Shown: positions 46,369 through 57,300, numbered from the stretch's first letter. The stretch is DNA of 64,000 bases from Steromphala cineraria (GCA_916613615.1 OU744733.1:33891939-33955938), one strand, 5' to 3'. The notes: generated from the sequence alone by a model not told the origin. A program made the numbers and translations.

Positions 46369-46860
46369 ATTCTACCATGACGAGTGTTTTTAACGTTTTA
46401 AATGTCATTTCTTTTCTACCGCGTAACGTCAGTTGTGCTTCGGTCAACACTGTGACGTCATAATGTCTTGTGCTTATGAGGTCAAAGGTTCACGTCACTG
46501 TTGACATCACTGAACTCAAACCGGTTGCGGTAGCTTCTTGATCTAAATTCAGCCTTTCGCTTAAAGGTACGCTATTTCCTGGACATAAACATGCATGATA
46601 TTAATGCGAACCAAATTTTTCTTATGTAAAAGTACGGCTAGTAAAATGATAAAAGACTTTAAGTTAGTATTCAGACGAAGCAACTCCCGAAGCGTACGGT
46701 GACTGTATGCATGTCGACTCGTGTCATGAAGTTCGTTTCTATGGCAATGCGTATCAAACCGCGGTGAATCGCCCGTCATAAAAATCGTGTTCGAACGTAG
46801 GTTCGACCATAGAAATAAACCAATGAAATTCGATGATTTTGAAATGTCATGGTAGAATTA
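46369..46860. repeat. possible inverted-end element, ATTCTACCATGAC termini
   Basis: ATTCTACCATGAC at 46369-46381 is the inverse of GTCATGGTAGAAT ending at about 46859. The ~490-bp interior includes GTGACGTCATAATG. It abuts the 46235-46368 palindrome exactly, so the two may be parts of one composite element. The 13-bp ends alone are limited evidence. Confidence 0.4.
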
Positions 46861-47859
46861 CTGTTGGACATCCATAAAGTAATCATGATCACAATTGTGA
46901 AAGTCAAAACGTTTACGAAGACAATTTTGGTGTCTGTAAATTAAAATTTTACAATGCTTTTTGATAGCTTCCAGGTCTCATTTATTCTTCTTGATAACTT
47001 AGAGCAATGGTGATAAATTCACATTTATCATGACGCAAATAAAATATCAAATTAATTATACCAGTTACAAAGCTTCAAAGTCATGAATAAATATATGTCA
47101 TCAACCAATACAGTTCAGTAGTTACTTAAATAGACTTGATAAGTTTGCACAAATGCCATCTTATTTTAGACTTGAAGTGTTCAGTATTAGTTCGATGTGC
47201 TTACGAATCCGTCTATAAAGGGTGTGATCAGTTGTCATTGGGGCCATTCCAATCTCCCACAGTTTGAGGTCTGTGTTTTAGAGAGTAGTAAAACGGGTTT
47301 GGCGCGATGTAGATATAGTGTTAATATTTTTGTTTAAAGTTTCGAGATAGTGATCAAGCAGTTTACAATTAATCTCATGAAATGACTTTGCACAGAAATA
47401 ATAAAAAGTTAGATCTCGACGGCAATGCAACTGTAATGTATGGGATAGGTTTAGAAGGAAATGGTAATTTCCACTCCTAATTTGTGACCTTATGGCCATA
47501 TATAACTTAAACGATACGCATTTTACCTTAAACGATACGCATTTTACCCAATGTATCATATTTGATATCTATATTTTATGATATATAGTGTATTGTTACT
47601 TTCATTTATTACCGTCTATAATATCTTTGTATTCCTGCTATGTACTTGATGTTGACAACATGGCCTTCTTGCTGAAGAAAGGGTTTCACGTTTCTAAAGT
47701 TGCCTAGACGCAAATATTAGTATTACCTCGATCTCTACTAATGCTTGCATTTTACGAAAAGCTCATAGATGAAATGTTTATTACATAATAGTTTTACTGG
47801 ATCTATTATCTAGTTGAAGAAGGTTTAAATAAAACTGGCTGATTAGTTGGGTATTTACA
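46861..47859. other. AT-rich intergenic sequence
   Basis: A 17-bp direct repeat, CTTAAACGATACGCATTTTAC, occurs twice in tandem near 47507-47546. No gene is supported. Confidence 0.4.
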
Positions 47860-48143
47860 CATCCTCGATTATCCAGCGCTTTCGTTCCGATAAATCTACA
47901 CTACAAGCCCTGGAAAACTTTATGAGGTTTTACCTCGAACCAAATTTTCTCCCTTTGCAATGACTCAGCAAAACGCTTACTTGATTAGTCGAGTTGTTTA
48001 CGCAAGTAGTGTCTGCGTTTCGTTTCTGATTGGATAAACTTGGATGCAAAGGGTGGTCTTTGGTTTGAGGTAAAACCTTGTAAAGTTTTCCAGGGATTGT
48101 AGTGTAGATTTATCGGAACGAAAGCGCTGGATTATCGAGGATG
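47860..48143. mobile_element. CATCCTCG MITE, copy A, 9-10-bp TSD
   Basis: The left end CATCCTCGATTATCCAGCGC and the right end GCGCTGGATTATCGAGGATG are inverted. Long inverted subterminal sequence includes TTCGTTCCGATAAATCTACA and AAAACTTTATGAGGTTTTAC. GGTATTTACA is duplicated at 47850-47859 and 48144-48153. At 284 bp it is about 98% identical to 52361-52643 by eye (about five differences), so both moved recently. A Mutator-like element is inferred. Confidence 0.85.
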
Positions 48144-48589
48144 GGTATTTACACAACTATAAAAGTAAATATTTTATATCTTAAACATGAGTATTGATGG
48201 CACTCAAATAGTACATGATATTCATCCTCCGTGAGGATACAATAGTTACAGATTGATGATTTTTCACTATCTGAATCGTGCTGGTTTTATCGTAAAATCA
48301 TGACCATTACATCTAAACAAAGTAACAATTCTACGTAGGTGTAATAAAGTTAAAGAAGATAAATCCAGTTCAGGCTTAATAAAACTATTTTCATTTTAAA
48401 ATCATGACCATTACATCTGTACAAAGAAACAATTCTTGGTAGGAGTAATGAAATAGGCTTAATAAAATAACGTTTTATATTCAGCGTAATAACTAATACT
48501 ATTCGGGGAACTAACATCATAAAACCATTCCTGCTGATAAATGTTTTTATTATCCACGTGGTACTTCGTAAAGGGGTTTCATAACAATC

Positions 48590-48615
48590 TGTTATGACAC
48601 ATATGTGTCATAACA
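48590..48615. repeat. 26-bp perfect palindrome
   Basis: TGTTATGACACAT is followed directly by its exact complement ATGTGTCATAACA. It may be a protein-binding dyad or a remnant of a foldback; no context decides. Confidence 0.8.
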
Positions 48616-49389
48616 CCTTCGAGTGATTTGATTGGCTAGCGGTGAACTTTGACATTGTCCGGACTACTTTATTCATTCATAAAACGAACGTGATTTCATT
48701 CACAACTTTGAATATCGGTGATGAGTGAGTCGGAGCTATTCTTCAAACTTCCAGTTTATCTTCTGCATCTCACCGACCGCATCGATAAGGCATAAATCGG
48801 AAGACAGAGAAATACAATAAGAAATCTAACTGATATCTCAAGGCTCATATATAAGGACAAAATTGTTTTAATTCAGCACAATTTGCACACCGAATTTCAT
48901 CAATTTGATCCGTGTCGCTCCAAAATGACAATGAAAGGCATAGCTTGTTATATATAGGATAAAAAGACAACTGAATATTCTTAAGACAACATTAAATCAA
49001 AACGAAACCTATTTCAACTATGATAATCATCTTAAACTTATTTTTAAGGCAGTTGCTTACACATTTTGACGAAAAGATACAGGCAAATGGCGGCCGTCAT
49101 GTCATGCCGTTGATCAAAGAAAGATAACTCTGACCTGCTCTCGCGCATAGAGATTTTATTTTCACGTACGCTTCGTTTATGTCTAAAGTGCTGTTTTACT
49201 TACATTTCACCATGTACTGTGAATCAACGTAGGGTAGCATTTTTAAATGTGAATATTTACCGTCGTAATATAATAATATTTGAGGCTGTGACGTGGTTTG
49301 AAATTCATCCGCCGTTCCGTCTCCTTATAGGCACAAAAAAAAAGTTGTTTAAAAAAGCAACAACTGTGTGAAATGCAAGTTGGTAATAA
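48616..49389. other. intergenic sequence
   Basis: A GC-richer patch at 49085-49150 contains AAATGGCGGCCGTCATG, but no open frame follows. Nothing else is recognised. Confidence 0.3.
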
Positions 49390-49542
49390 ATAGGATACAT
49401 AACTCATTCCCCTTTCATATCAAGTTCATGTCCCTCGTGAAATAATTTAGTTTTGTCACTCGCCAAGGCTCGTGACAAAGCAAACTTATTTCACTTGGGA
49501 CATAAACTTGATATGAAAGGGGAAGCTCGTTAGATATCCTAT
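49390..49542. repeat. foldback hairpin, CTCGCCAAGGCTCG apex
   Basis: TAGGATACATAACTC-TTCCCCTTTCATATCAAGTT pairs with AACTTGATATGAAAGGGGAA-GCTCGTTAGATATCCTA, and TTTTGTCACTCG pairs across to CGTGACAAAG. The apex matches that of the 18701-18838 hairpin. It abuts and probably cut off the LINE fragment at 49545. Confidence 0.7.
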
Positions 49543-49544
49543 AA

Positions 49545-50320
49545 TTACATCTTTGTAAAAGCAATTTCAAAAAGTTATTTCTGTTGCCAATATTTTGCGC
49601 GATCCAGACGTGGCAAAAGCCGCATTGAAACAGAATTTTGCGCATATTTGAAACCCAATTTTGTCATCTTAAAGCCTTTAATAGTTCGCAACTATTTCGA
49701 TATATTCTTTTCAAGGGTTGCCTTATTAATCTTATTCAAACGATATTGCTCTACAGCGAGCTTTAATAGATTAAGGCAAAATTCAGTATAAACGTTTTCT
49801 ATCGGGGGTTCGATTTTCAAATCAAATAATTTGAGTGAAGATTCAAAAAGCAAATTTTTATATTTACAAATAAATAATAATAAATGTTTAATAATGTGTA
49901 ATGTTTGACTGCATGGCAAGTGTCTCGCAAGCTTTGGAAAAGAAATCTACAAGAAAATACAATACTTAGATACAGCCTCTATTTGGCTATGACTAAGAAA
50001 CCATTTTTCGCATCTTTCAAGTTTACCTTCTTTCATAAATACTATAATTGACGTGGTCCTAATATTTATTGTTAGTCCCAACAACAGTATTCTTTTAAGA
50101 AATCAACCTTTCACTGTTAGCTAATTACCGAGTTCGAAAATATCGCAACATCACCCGCAAACAATAACATTGATAGATTGTGAATATATTCATTATTTAA
50201 TATGCCCCTTTAGGCATTTGCTATAATTTCCATTACAAGTTCTTCTATATATAACAAGAAAAGTATAGGTGACAAAACGCAGCCTTGTCTAACGCCAGAA
50301 TACGAACAGTGATATAAATA
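49545..50320 (-). pseudogene. decayed non-LTR retrotransposon, RT and C-terminal fragments
   Basis: On the minus strand near 50300 a frame reads GVRQGCVLSPILFLLYIEEL, the conserved RT block, followed after a stop by LSMLLFAGDVAIFSN. Here the catalytic FADD has become FAGD (near 50150-50161). Further along, EGKLERCEKWFL, PPIENVYTEFC and, in another frame, CGFCHVWIAQNIGNRNNFLK resemble the thumb and C-terminal region of the better preserved LINE at 54400-55920. Multiple frameshifts and stops make it inactive. The 3' end is replaced by the 49390-49542 foldback. The 5' extent is unclear. Confidence 0.7.
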
Positions 50321-50799
50321 ATTGATAACTGTGATTCTTAAAAAGGTTGAATATTTCAATACTCAAGAAACTTTCAGCGATCTCGATGTAAATCGACTGG
50401 GAAATTGAGCCTCTTATGTCCGGAAGTCAGCAAAAAAATGTCTTAGAAAATTTTGTCAATGTAAATTGCGCTTATTGTTTCGACTATTTAAAAATTCACG
50501 AACAAATGAATACTATAAATGCTTAATGCAAATTGTTATGAAAAGCCCCATTTAAATTTCTCAGATTATATGGATTTAAGCATGTATGATGAACAATTGA
50601 TATTTTAGAGAACCGTAAGGGGTATTTAGTAAGAGCTTCAAGCGAAAGGAGTTTACATAATTTTGTTGGTATATCAGCAATTGTATGTATCTTTCTTCAG
50701 TTTTGCGTGAGATTATACCAATTAAGATATTCTATACCAGAAACCAATGTTATAATTTCGGAAGAAGAACAACACTACAGCGCCAATAATTGGTTTCCA
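50321..50799. other. probable decayed LINE sequence and AT-rich DNA
   Basis: The upstream RT domains of the adjacent element should lie here, but frames are too broken to align with confidence. Confidence 0.3.
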
Positions 50800-51030
50800 A
50801 TTTTCACGGTATCTTGCCAAATTGACTTGTCTAAGGAACAATCTATAATGAAAGGGTCAACACGAGTGTACCAGTAATAAAACATTGTTAGTGGGTAGTA
50901 TTGATCTTCTCTCTCTTGAGCCATGTTCCTTTCATCCTGGCATCGATTAAAAAAGATTTGTTATTCACCCACAGACTAAAAGTGTTGATTTTGGCAGTTG
51001 ATCACATCCATCAATCAGATCTTCGTTGCT
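50800..51030 (+). repeat. duplicated segment P7, copy 2
   Basis: GACTTGTCTAAGGAACAATC, TAGTATTGATCTTCTC, AGCCATGTTCCTTTCATCC and GGCAGTTGATCACATCC follow the order seen at 45905-46130, with small indels. Confidence 0.5.
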
Positions 51031-51943
51031 TTATTTCCATTAACACAGTTAACTGATTATAAGTTTGATTAAACATCGTCGAGATCTTAGTAAAGTTTTT
51101 AAAACAATATTAACGTGAAGCTTGAAAACGGTATAAGGCTCCATACAGGAACATCCCTACTTTCTACTAAAGTTTATAGTCCATAAACTTCTAGCCTTCC
51201 TGATATTTCAACTTCTAGAATGCCTCTAAAACAACTTAATATTAACAGGATTTCATGTCATATTTTATTTAACACCCCCCCTTCCCCCCTCCCTTATTAT
51301 GCTGTCTTTCATCTTAATCTAAAACTTGCCCATGTTTCACATATCAATGTAAATTTATTTTAAATGTATGTGAACATAATTATGAGTAATTCTCAATGGG
51401 TTGTTGCAAGGATCTATTTTAATAGTTATGTATCCCATTGCAAATAGAATAAGGTATGCATTCAAGATTACTAATCGTTAAATGGAAATGTTATAAAATG
51501 TCATTCTATAACTGAATCAGGATATGAAAGTATATTGTATACAGTCCTGATATCGGCGTTTTTATTTCATTTACAGGTATCGGGAAAGCAGCGTGCAGTC
51601 ATCTCAATGCTACTACACGAATAGCTGAAAATACGGATGACGGGTGCCGAAATTCGACTGTGGAGATCAATCGAAAAATGCATTTAAAGGGGTATCTTTT
51701 GAAATAAAGCTGTACATGTTTTTCTGCGTAATGAACCGAAAGGCTGCTTAATCTGTAAAATCAATTTTAAGTAGTAAAATGCATATTTTTTTTATGTTGT
51801 TTCTGATGAGGGTGTTTTGATCACGACATTGTCTTGCTCATAAAAAGTAGTTCCGTCCGTGGTATAACTGAAATTTGCGTTAATTATACCATAGTTCACA
51901 ACAAAGGAGCCATAGTCTAAACTAATGATAAATCATTCGAACC
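51031..51943. other. AT-rich intergenic sequence
   Basis: Contains a C-rich run near 51271-51293. The GC-richer stretch at 51575-51670 follows an acceptor-like TTTCATTTACAG but closes quickly in all frames. Confidence 0.3.
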
Positions 51944-52195
51944 ATGAAGCAAATCATATACAGAAGTTGTTATAATTGCACAACTGCAGAGACATCATTA
52001 GGAGTAAGATGTCATCATACAACAGAAATCGCACACCTTCCCCAAGCAAACGTTATCAATGATTGTGAAATTGTCTCATCTTATTGCTTTATACAAGGAG
52101 CTACTTTTGCTGGTGATATGAATACTTCACCAGGTTATGTGCCTTGTTATACATCAGGGTTGAAGCTTTGGGTAATTGGTGACTGGGAAGATTGA
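51944..52195 (+). CDS. possible exon with Ly6/uPAR-like Cys spacing
   Basis: An open frame of 83 codons contains SCYNCTTAETSLGVRC, then NDCEIVSSYCFIQGATF and a later PGYVPC. The CxxC start, mid-domain Cys and YC pair recall the three-finger Ly6/uPAR (LU) fold of secreted or GPI-linked animal proteins. The fold match is incomplete because the canonical C-terminal CN pair is not seen, and there is no signal peptide at the Met used. An acceptor-like CATATACAG just before AGTTGTTATAATTGC suggests an internal exon starting near 51964. Downstream donors are weak, so it could also be the terminal exon ending at the TGA. Moderately low certainty. Confidence 0.3.
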   Translation: MKQIIYRSCYNCTTAETSLGVRCHHTTEIAHLPQANVINDCEIVSSYCFIQGATFAGDMNTSPGYVPCYTSGLKLWVIGDWED

Positions 52196-52360
52196 GTATG
52201 CGCCAGTATAAGAAAGATAACGAATTAACAATTTATTTGTTCAGTATGACAACCTGTTTCAGTGATTAGCATTGTGTTATGTCACAACATCGAAGTAATA
52301 GGTTCTGAACGGTTTATGAAGATTTTACAAGAAAATTTATTTCAATGGTTAGCGTACGTA

Positions 52361-52643
52361 CATCCTCGATTATCCAGCGCTTTCGTTCCGATAAATCTAC
52401 ACTACAAGCCCTGGAAAACTTTATGAGGTTTTACCTCGAACCAAATTTTCTCCCTTTGCAATGACTCAGCAAAACGCTTACTCGATTAGTCGAGTTGTTT
52501 ACGCAAGTAGTGTCTGCGTTTGTTTCTGATTGGATAAACTTGGATGCAAAGGGTGGTCTTTGGTTTGAGGTAAAACCTTGTAAAGTTTTCCAGGGCTTGT
52601 AGTGTAGATTCATCGGAACGAAAGCGCTGGATTATCGAGGATG
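52361..52643. mobile_element. CATCCTCG MITE, copy B, 9-bp TSD
   Basis: Inverted ends CATCCTCGATTATCCAGCGC and GCGCTGGATTATCGAGGATG; GCGTACGTA is duplicated exactly at 52352-52360 and 52644-52652. Nearly identical to copy A. Confidence 0.87.
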
Positions 52644-52731
52644 GCGTACGTATAACTTTATGAATAATTTTCAATAATGTTCAGAAACTAGTTTTTCTAC
52701 GAATTTGTTTTAAGATCTACTATTTGAGAGT

Positions 52732-52820
52732 CATTCTCTTCCGACAGAGACACATCAAGTCTTGACATGTTGATACTGGTGTATCAACATGACTTGATCT
52801 GCCTCTGTGGGGAGAGAATG
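52732..52820. mobile_element. 89-bp CATTCTC foldback, imperfect 9-bp TSD
   Basis: CATTCTCTTCCGACAGAGAC and CATCAAGTC pair with GACTTGATCTGCCTCTGTGG and GAGAATG. It is essentially the two termini of the 19304 element without an interior. Flanks are TTTGAGAGT and AATGAGAGT, matching at seven of nine bases. Confidence 0.7.
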
Positions 52821-52914
52821 AATGAGAGTACAAATACAGTGCAAATGAATGTCCCATCGTGGAGTTAGTCATCATGAAACCATCTGTTTTGTGAACTAAC
52901 TCGTGGCTAACTTC

Positions 52915-53165
52915 GTTGTTATTATGTCCCCTGCAAAGCTTTGAGTTTGAGGCAGACATAATATGTCCGTGCCTCCGTGAATGCGTGATTTTGTGGTCTC
53001 GTGGTACAGAAGTGCTTTCGATTCCTGGCCATATTACCGTTCAATATTTTTTACGAAACTTGCTATGTGATAGATCTATTAGTGGAATAGTGCCTGTTGC
53101 CATTTTGGTTATTCTGAATTTTTAATTATTACTGGTTTCCATGGAAACAATTTTAACTTAATGCA
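52915..53165 (+). repeat. dispersed repeat beginning TTATGTCCCCTGC
   Basis: TTATGTCCCCTGCAAAGC, GAGGCAGACATAATATGTCC and GTGCCTCCGTGAATGCG follow the pattern of molluscan repeats that open with a short GTCCCC/GGGGAC hairpin and a GTCCG tract. Here the tract is diverged. Confidence 0.4.
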
Positions 53166-54399
53166 TATAGGGGGTCCATAGCTTTAAAACTGTTAATATG
53201 AGTATTCAACAAGATCAATAACAATCCATTACCTCCCATTCCAGATGAATGGTTATTCTCATGGGCCTGCACAAAACTTGGTCAACCGCTACCTATGAAG
53301 TGCAGCAACATTGGGCGCAGTTCGCTATGAATAATCATCAACATCACAGTGAAGATGTTTTTTCAAATCAATCTTATTCATTTCTTGCATAGTTAGCGTA
53401 AATGCATTAAAATAGTTGCACCTTATCGTCTATCTTTAAAGTTGTATTTTCAACAAGTAATAAGTAAAATAAAGTATTATGGATCTGTAGTAATTATAAC
53501 ATGTAGGCAAAATGTTAAATCCGATAGAGAGTGAATGAAGCGTGAATCACAAAGACACTTTAATCAAGATCGTTACTTCCAACAAATCACTTAAAGTCAA
53601 GATGTTAAAGTTTTAAAGATACTCCCAAAATGAATTGATGTCTTTTTGATTGAATAAATCACTCGTCGCTCCCTTTACTTGTAGGTGACAATACACCTTA
53701 CTGAATTCATTATAGTAGATTCGTTGAGAGAACGCATCAACACTTTTTAAATAGTTAGAAATAACAGTTATACATGTCAAGATAGTGCATACATGATATC
53801 TTGAAACATGTTAGACAATGGAATTATTTAATGAATTGCAGTTCATGTTTTCTTTTAAGTGAAAAGAACAAATATTTGTGTGGTCTAAGAATTTTAATCT
53901 AAAATCAGAGAAAATTGGCTAGCAAACCCGTTATGATTTGCAATCAAATAGATAAATGTTATTTTGGGAGTCATTAGGGCGGTAAGGACCGACAAATTAC
54001 ACCAATCTCGCCACTTGTGTCAATTCAATCTCGTAAATCAGCTTATCAGACAATTTGTCAATCGATTATTACTGTCTGTAGAATCAATCAAACATTATTG
54101 CTAACTAAGTCATAATCTGTCGGCATCACAGAATTTTAGTAGATATATTAATCGGGTTTCTGATGAAATATATAATTTTTTTCCAGAATAAAGTACCACA
54201 TAGCAATAGTACACGATGATTATTTCACAAATGTTTTAACGGTCTACATGTGTATGTAACCACAAAAAGATGAAATAACGTAGAGATGCAACGATAAGTG
54301 TGATGGACAAACATGTATGTATATAGATTCACCATAAGCATGTCATATTTCAAGAATTCATTAACCATGATGAGATCAATTTTGTCATCTTCATATAAT
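53166..54399. other. AT-rich intergenic sequence
   Basis: No gene or element recognised. Confidence 0.3.
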
Positions 54400-55920
54400 A
54401 GAAGAAGAAGAAGAAGGATTTTATTTGCATAAAGGCCATAAGACCCATAGTACAAAATGATACAGTTGTACATTTGAGTTATCATTCAAGGTGCATTGTT
54501 AACAGGCGCAGAATATACATGGTTAAAGAAACTTACAAAATTGTTGATAATATTTAAGTCAGATGATGTACATATGCTATGAAGAGAAAGGTAATATCCA
54601 ACGTTCGTTTTCGGAACTAAACGCTGACGCATGTCCTCGTAGCGATTACAAGTATAAACAACATGGCTTTCATCTTCAATACTATTACAGTGTTTACATA
54701 GACCACAATATCATCATAGCAAGAGGCGATACCTCTTCTTATATAGTTAATACCCAGTGAATGATATCCTGATCTAAATAGTGTAAACAAACGCTTTGAT
54801 CTATTACCAATATTCAGTAATAAATACTTTTCACAGGTCAACGTAGATTTATGCGAATTATAGAAACACAGCGAAGGAGCATCTAAGGAAGAGTGCCAAT
54901 CTTGCCTTAAGCAATTATTAATTCTTTCGATAAACATGCATAAGAACATGTTAACATCACCAACATCTTGTGAAATCCAAGCTATAACAAAGCCAAAGTG
55001 AAATAACAGATCACTAATATGCCGAGCCCATGTGGGACGTTTCCTGAATTCAATAGAAATCAAAATATGATATGATTGATATGGATATCGATTTTGATCC
55101 ATTCGTAATAACCTTAGCCAGTATTTAATACATTTGACAAAATAGACATTACATAGTGGTATCCTCCCACATTCCCCATATGCAACTTCATTAGAAGATC
55201 TATAATTTATCTGGAGCAAATATTTGCAAAACTTTCTATGAACTATTTAAATACGTTCCCTTTCCTTAAAACCCCATATTTCAGCTCAATATGTTAGAAT
55301 TGGGACTATCTTTTTATCAAAAATATGAAAGCCTTCATTAAGTGACATATCATATTTGCGAATAAATGATTTAATCGGCCACAGTGCCTTAGTAGCTTGA
55401 TCTGATAACGTTTTACATGCCTTTGTCCAATTCAATTTGGGAGTTATCACAAGTCCTAAATATTTATAGAAATTGACAGTTTCCATTTGAGTACCATTAT
55501 TAAACCATTTTTCGTGTCTTGATAAAGGTCCACCCATTTTAAACACAATTATTTTACTTTTGTCAATATTAATGTCCATGCCCCATTTATGGGAATACAT
55601 ATACAAGGTGTCAAGACGACGCTGTAATTTAACAACAGTATCAGCAACCAACGCCAAATCATCTGCAAATAACAGAGCAATTATTATAATATTCATAATT
55701 TTTTCAGAGATAAATATACCATCAAACTCATTTTTTAAAGACAATGCAAGCTCATTAATGAACAATAAAAATAGTACCGGGCTAAGGACGCAGCCTTGCC
55801 GAACCCCACAAGTGCTATCAAACTATTCAGTCAATTTCTTACCATATTCATATGTTTCAGTTAATGAGTCCTTTAGAAATGGTTGACATGAACAGTTTTG
55901 AAGAGAGCTCGATAGTGATG
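54400..55920 (-). pseudogene. non-LTR (LINE) retrotransposon, 3' half, inactivated
   Basis: The minus strand carries one main frame from about 55920 to 54700. It reads GVRQGCVLSPVLFLLFINEL (RT block 4), LLFADDLALVADTV with the catalytic FADD intact (block 5), then INIDKSKIIVF and NFYKYLGLVITPKLNWTKA (blocks 6-7). After it come AEIWGFKERERI and GECGRIPLCNVYFVKCIKYW of the C-terminal part. Stops interrupt it at 55823-55825 (TAG), 55286-55288 (TGA) and 55247-55249 (TAA). Near 54680 the reading shifts by one frame to CKHCNSIEDESHVVYTCNRY, a CxxC-H-C motif typical of the C-terminus of such elements. The 3' end is at about 54400, where GCAAATAAAATCC meets a (TTC)n tail. The 5' part is missing or unrecognisable. 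The clade cannot be fixed by eye. Confidence 0.87.
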
Positions 55921-56303
55921 TTATAGGAATTACCTTGAGCCAGTCGGATACAGTGATACACAGAGGATTGTCACAGAGAGGTGTAGATATGAAGGCAGAG
56001 CGATTTGTCCAGGTGCTTGAAAGGTCAATTAGAGTTGATTGATGAATTCTTCATAGGCAGCGGGGATAAACTAGTCTTGGTCTTATTTAAGCTTGGATCC
56101 GAATCGTTTGATCTAAATTCCCTTCAATTAATCTGTTCATGTAGTCACGTTAGTTTGTGGGAGTTACTTTCATGATGATAAGGGTAAGTTGTTGATTAGA
56201 GTAGGTTTAATCGATAATTCTCCCGTGGATGATGCTGTCCTTTTCAACAACAAGGTTTATGTTTGTGCCAATTCTGATATTAATAGGAACGAATGGCAGC
56301 GAT
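55921..56303. other. intergenic sequence
   Basis: May include more decayed LINE sequence next to the RT fragment; nothing else recognised. Confidence 0.3.
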
Positions 56304-56399
56304 CATCCTCGGTTACCCAGGGTTTTGTATATGTTCCGATACTCTCTAGTATAGTGGAGAGTATCGGAATCTATATTTAGCCCTGGGTGACCGAGGATG
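56304..56399. mobile_element. CATCCTCGG foldback, 96 bp, 9-bp TSD
   Basis: CATCCTCGGTTACCCAGGG and CCCTGGGTGACCGAGGATG are inverted ends; GTTCCGATACTCTCT and AGAGTATCGGAATC complete the stem around a short loop. GGCAGCGAT is duplicated at 56295-56303 and 56400-56408. The ends resemble those of the 47860 and 52361 elements. Confidence 0.83.
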
Positions 56400-56712
56400 G
56401 GCAGCGATCTACAGTTGGACTCATTAACTGCACCGTTGTTGTGTTTGTAGGTAATTATTTTTTTGTATTTTGATCACTGACGGTGTGCATGATAGCTTAC
56501 TGGTCGTGTAGGTTGGTTTAGATATCCACAGGATGTATATTGCAATGGAGGCAGTTTCATGTCAATACAAGAATGTCCAATTGCCGTGTTGATTAACTTA
56601 AACTAGTAAGGATTGAGCTTATAAATTATAACATTAAAGAGAACTAATACGCTTTGATGAATTACTCAACAACATAATGACATTTATAGAAACAATACAA
56701 GGGTGTTTGAAC

Positions 56713-57077
56713 TTAAAGGGGCAGTAGCACGTTTTTAGGGGGAATATAAGGCGTTGTCAGGAAAATGAAAATTAATGGTTCCAATTGAAAGACAATGTAT
56801 TTAAACTAAATGGAGCAGTAATAATTCAAATATATATTGTAAAGTTCAGCCATGCGATTCCCTTTTCTTACTCAAAATGAATTAAAGGTGTTCACACAAA
56901 AATGGCCGCCAATGGATTTCATGTGAATCTTTAAACTTTGTCCTCTGACTATGGATGATTGACTTGTTTAATGAGATTTTTGACACTGTCAATATAATAC
57001 ATTTAACATTAACTTACAATTATCAGTGAAAATTTCAAAATATAAAGTTATCAAAAAACGTGCTACTGCCCCTTTAA
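56713..57077 (+). mobile_element. TTAA MITE, family 1, copy 10
   Basis: Complete, with TTAA at both sides and intact AGGGGCAGTAGCACG ends. Confidence 0.83.
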
Positions 57078-57237
57078 GGATCAGATATGTTTGATGTTTC
57101 AATATAATTGTCACCGGAAAATGTCAGTGGTGCCATATATTCATATATATATATATATTGTGTTCTGAAATGTGTTTGATAAAGATACAGTATTTGTGTT
57201 TATTATATACTCATGTAATCTTAGGATAGTAATACAA

Positions 57238-57300
57238 GGGTGCAATACGGATTACGTCTTCAAATTCCGTATTGCACTCCAGAATCCGTATTGCACGCCT
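57238..57300. repeat. clustered GTGCAATACGGA inverted repeats
   Basis: GTGCAATACGGATT is followed by AATTCCGTATTGCACTCC and AATCCGTATTGCACGCC, so one direct and two inverted copies lie within about 60 bp and can form alternative hairpins. Confidence 0.6.

Noticed and set aside
47670..47700. CTGAAGAAAGGGTTTCACG as a hammerhead core
   Set aside because: Stem II and the GAAA strand are absent.
52916..53125. 69-codon open frame
   Set aside because: Lies in a diverged dispersed repeat starting TTATGTCCCC; no motif.
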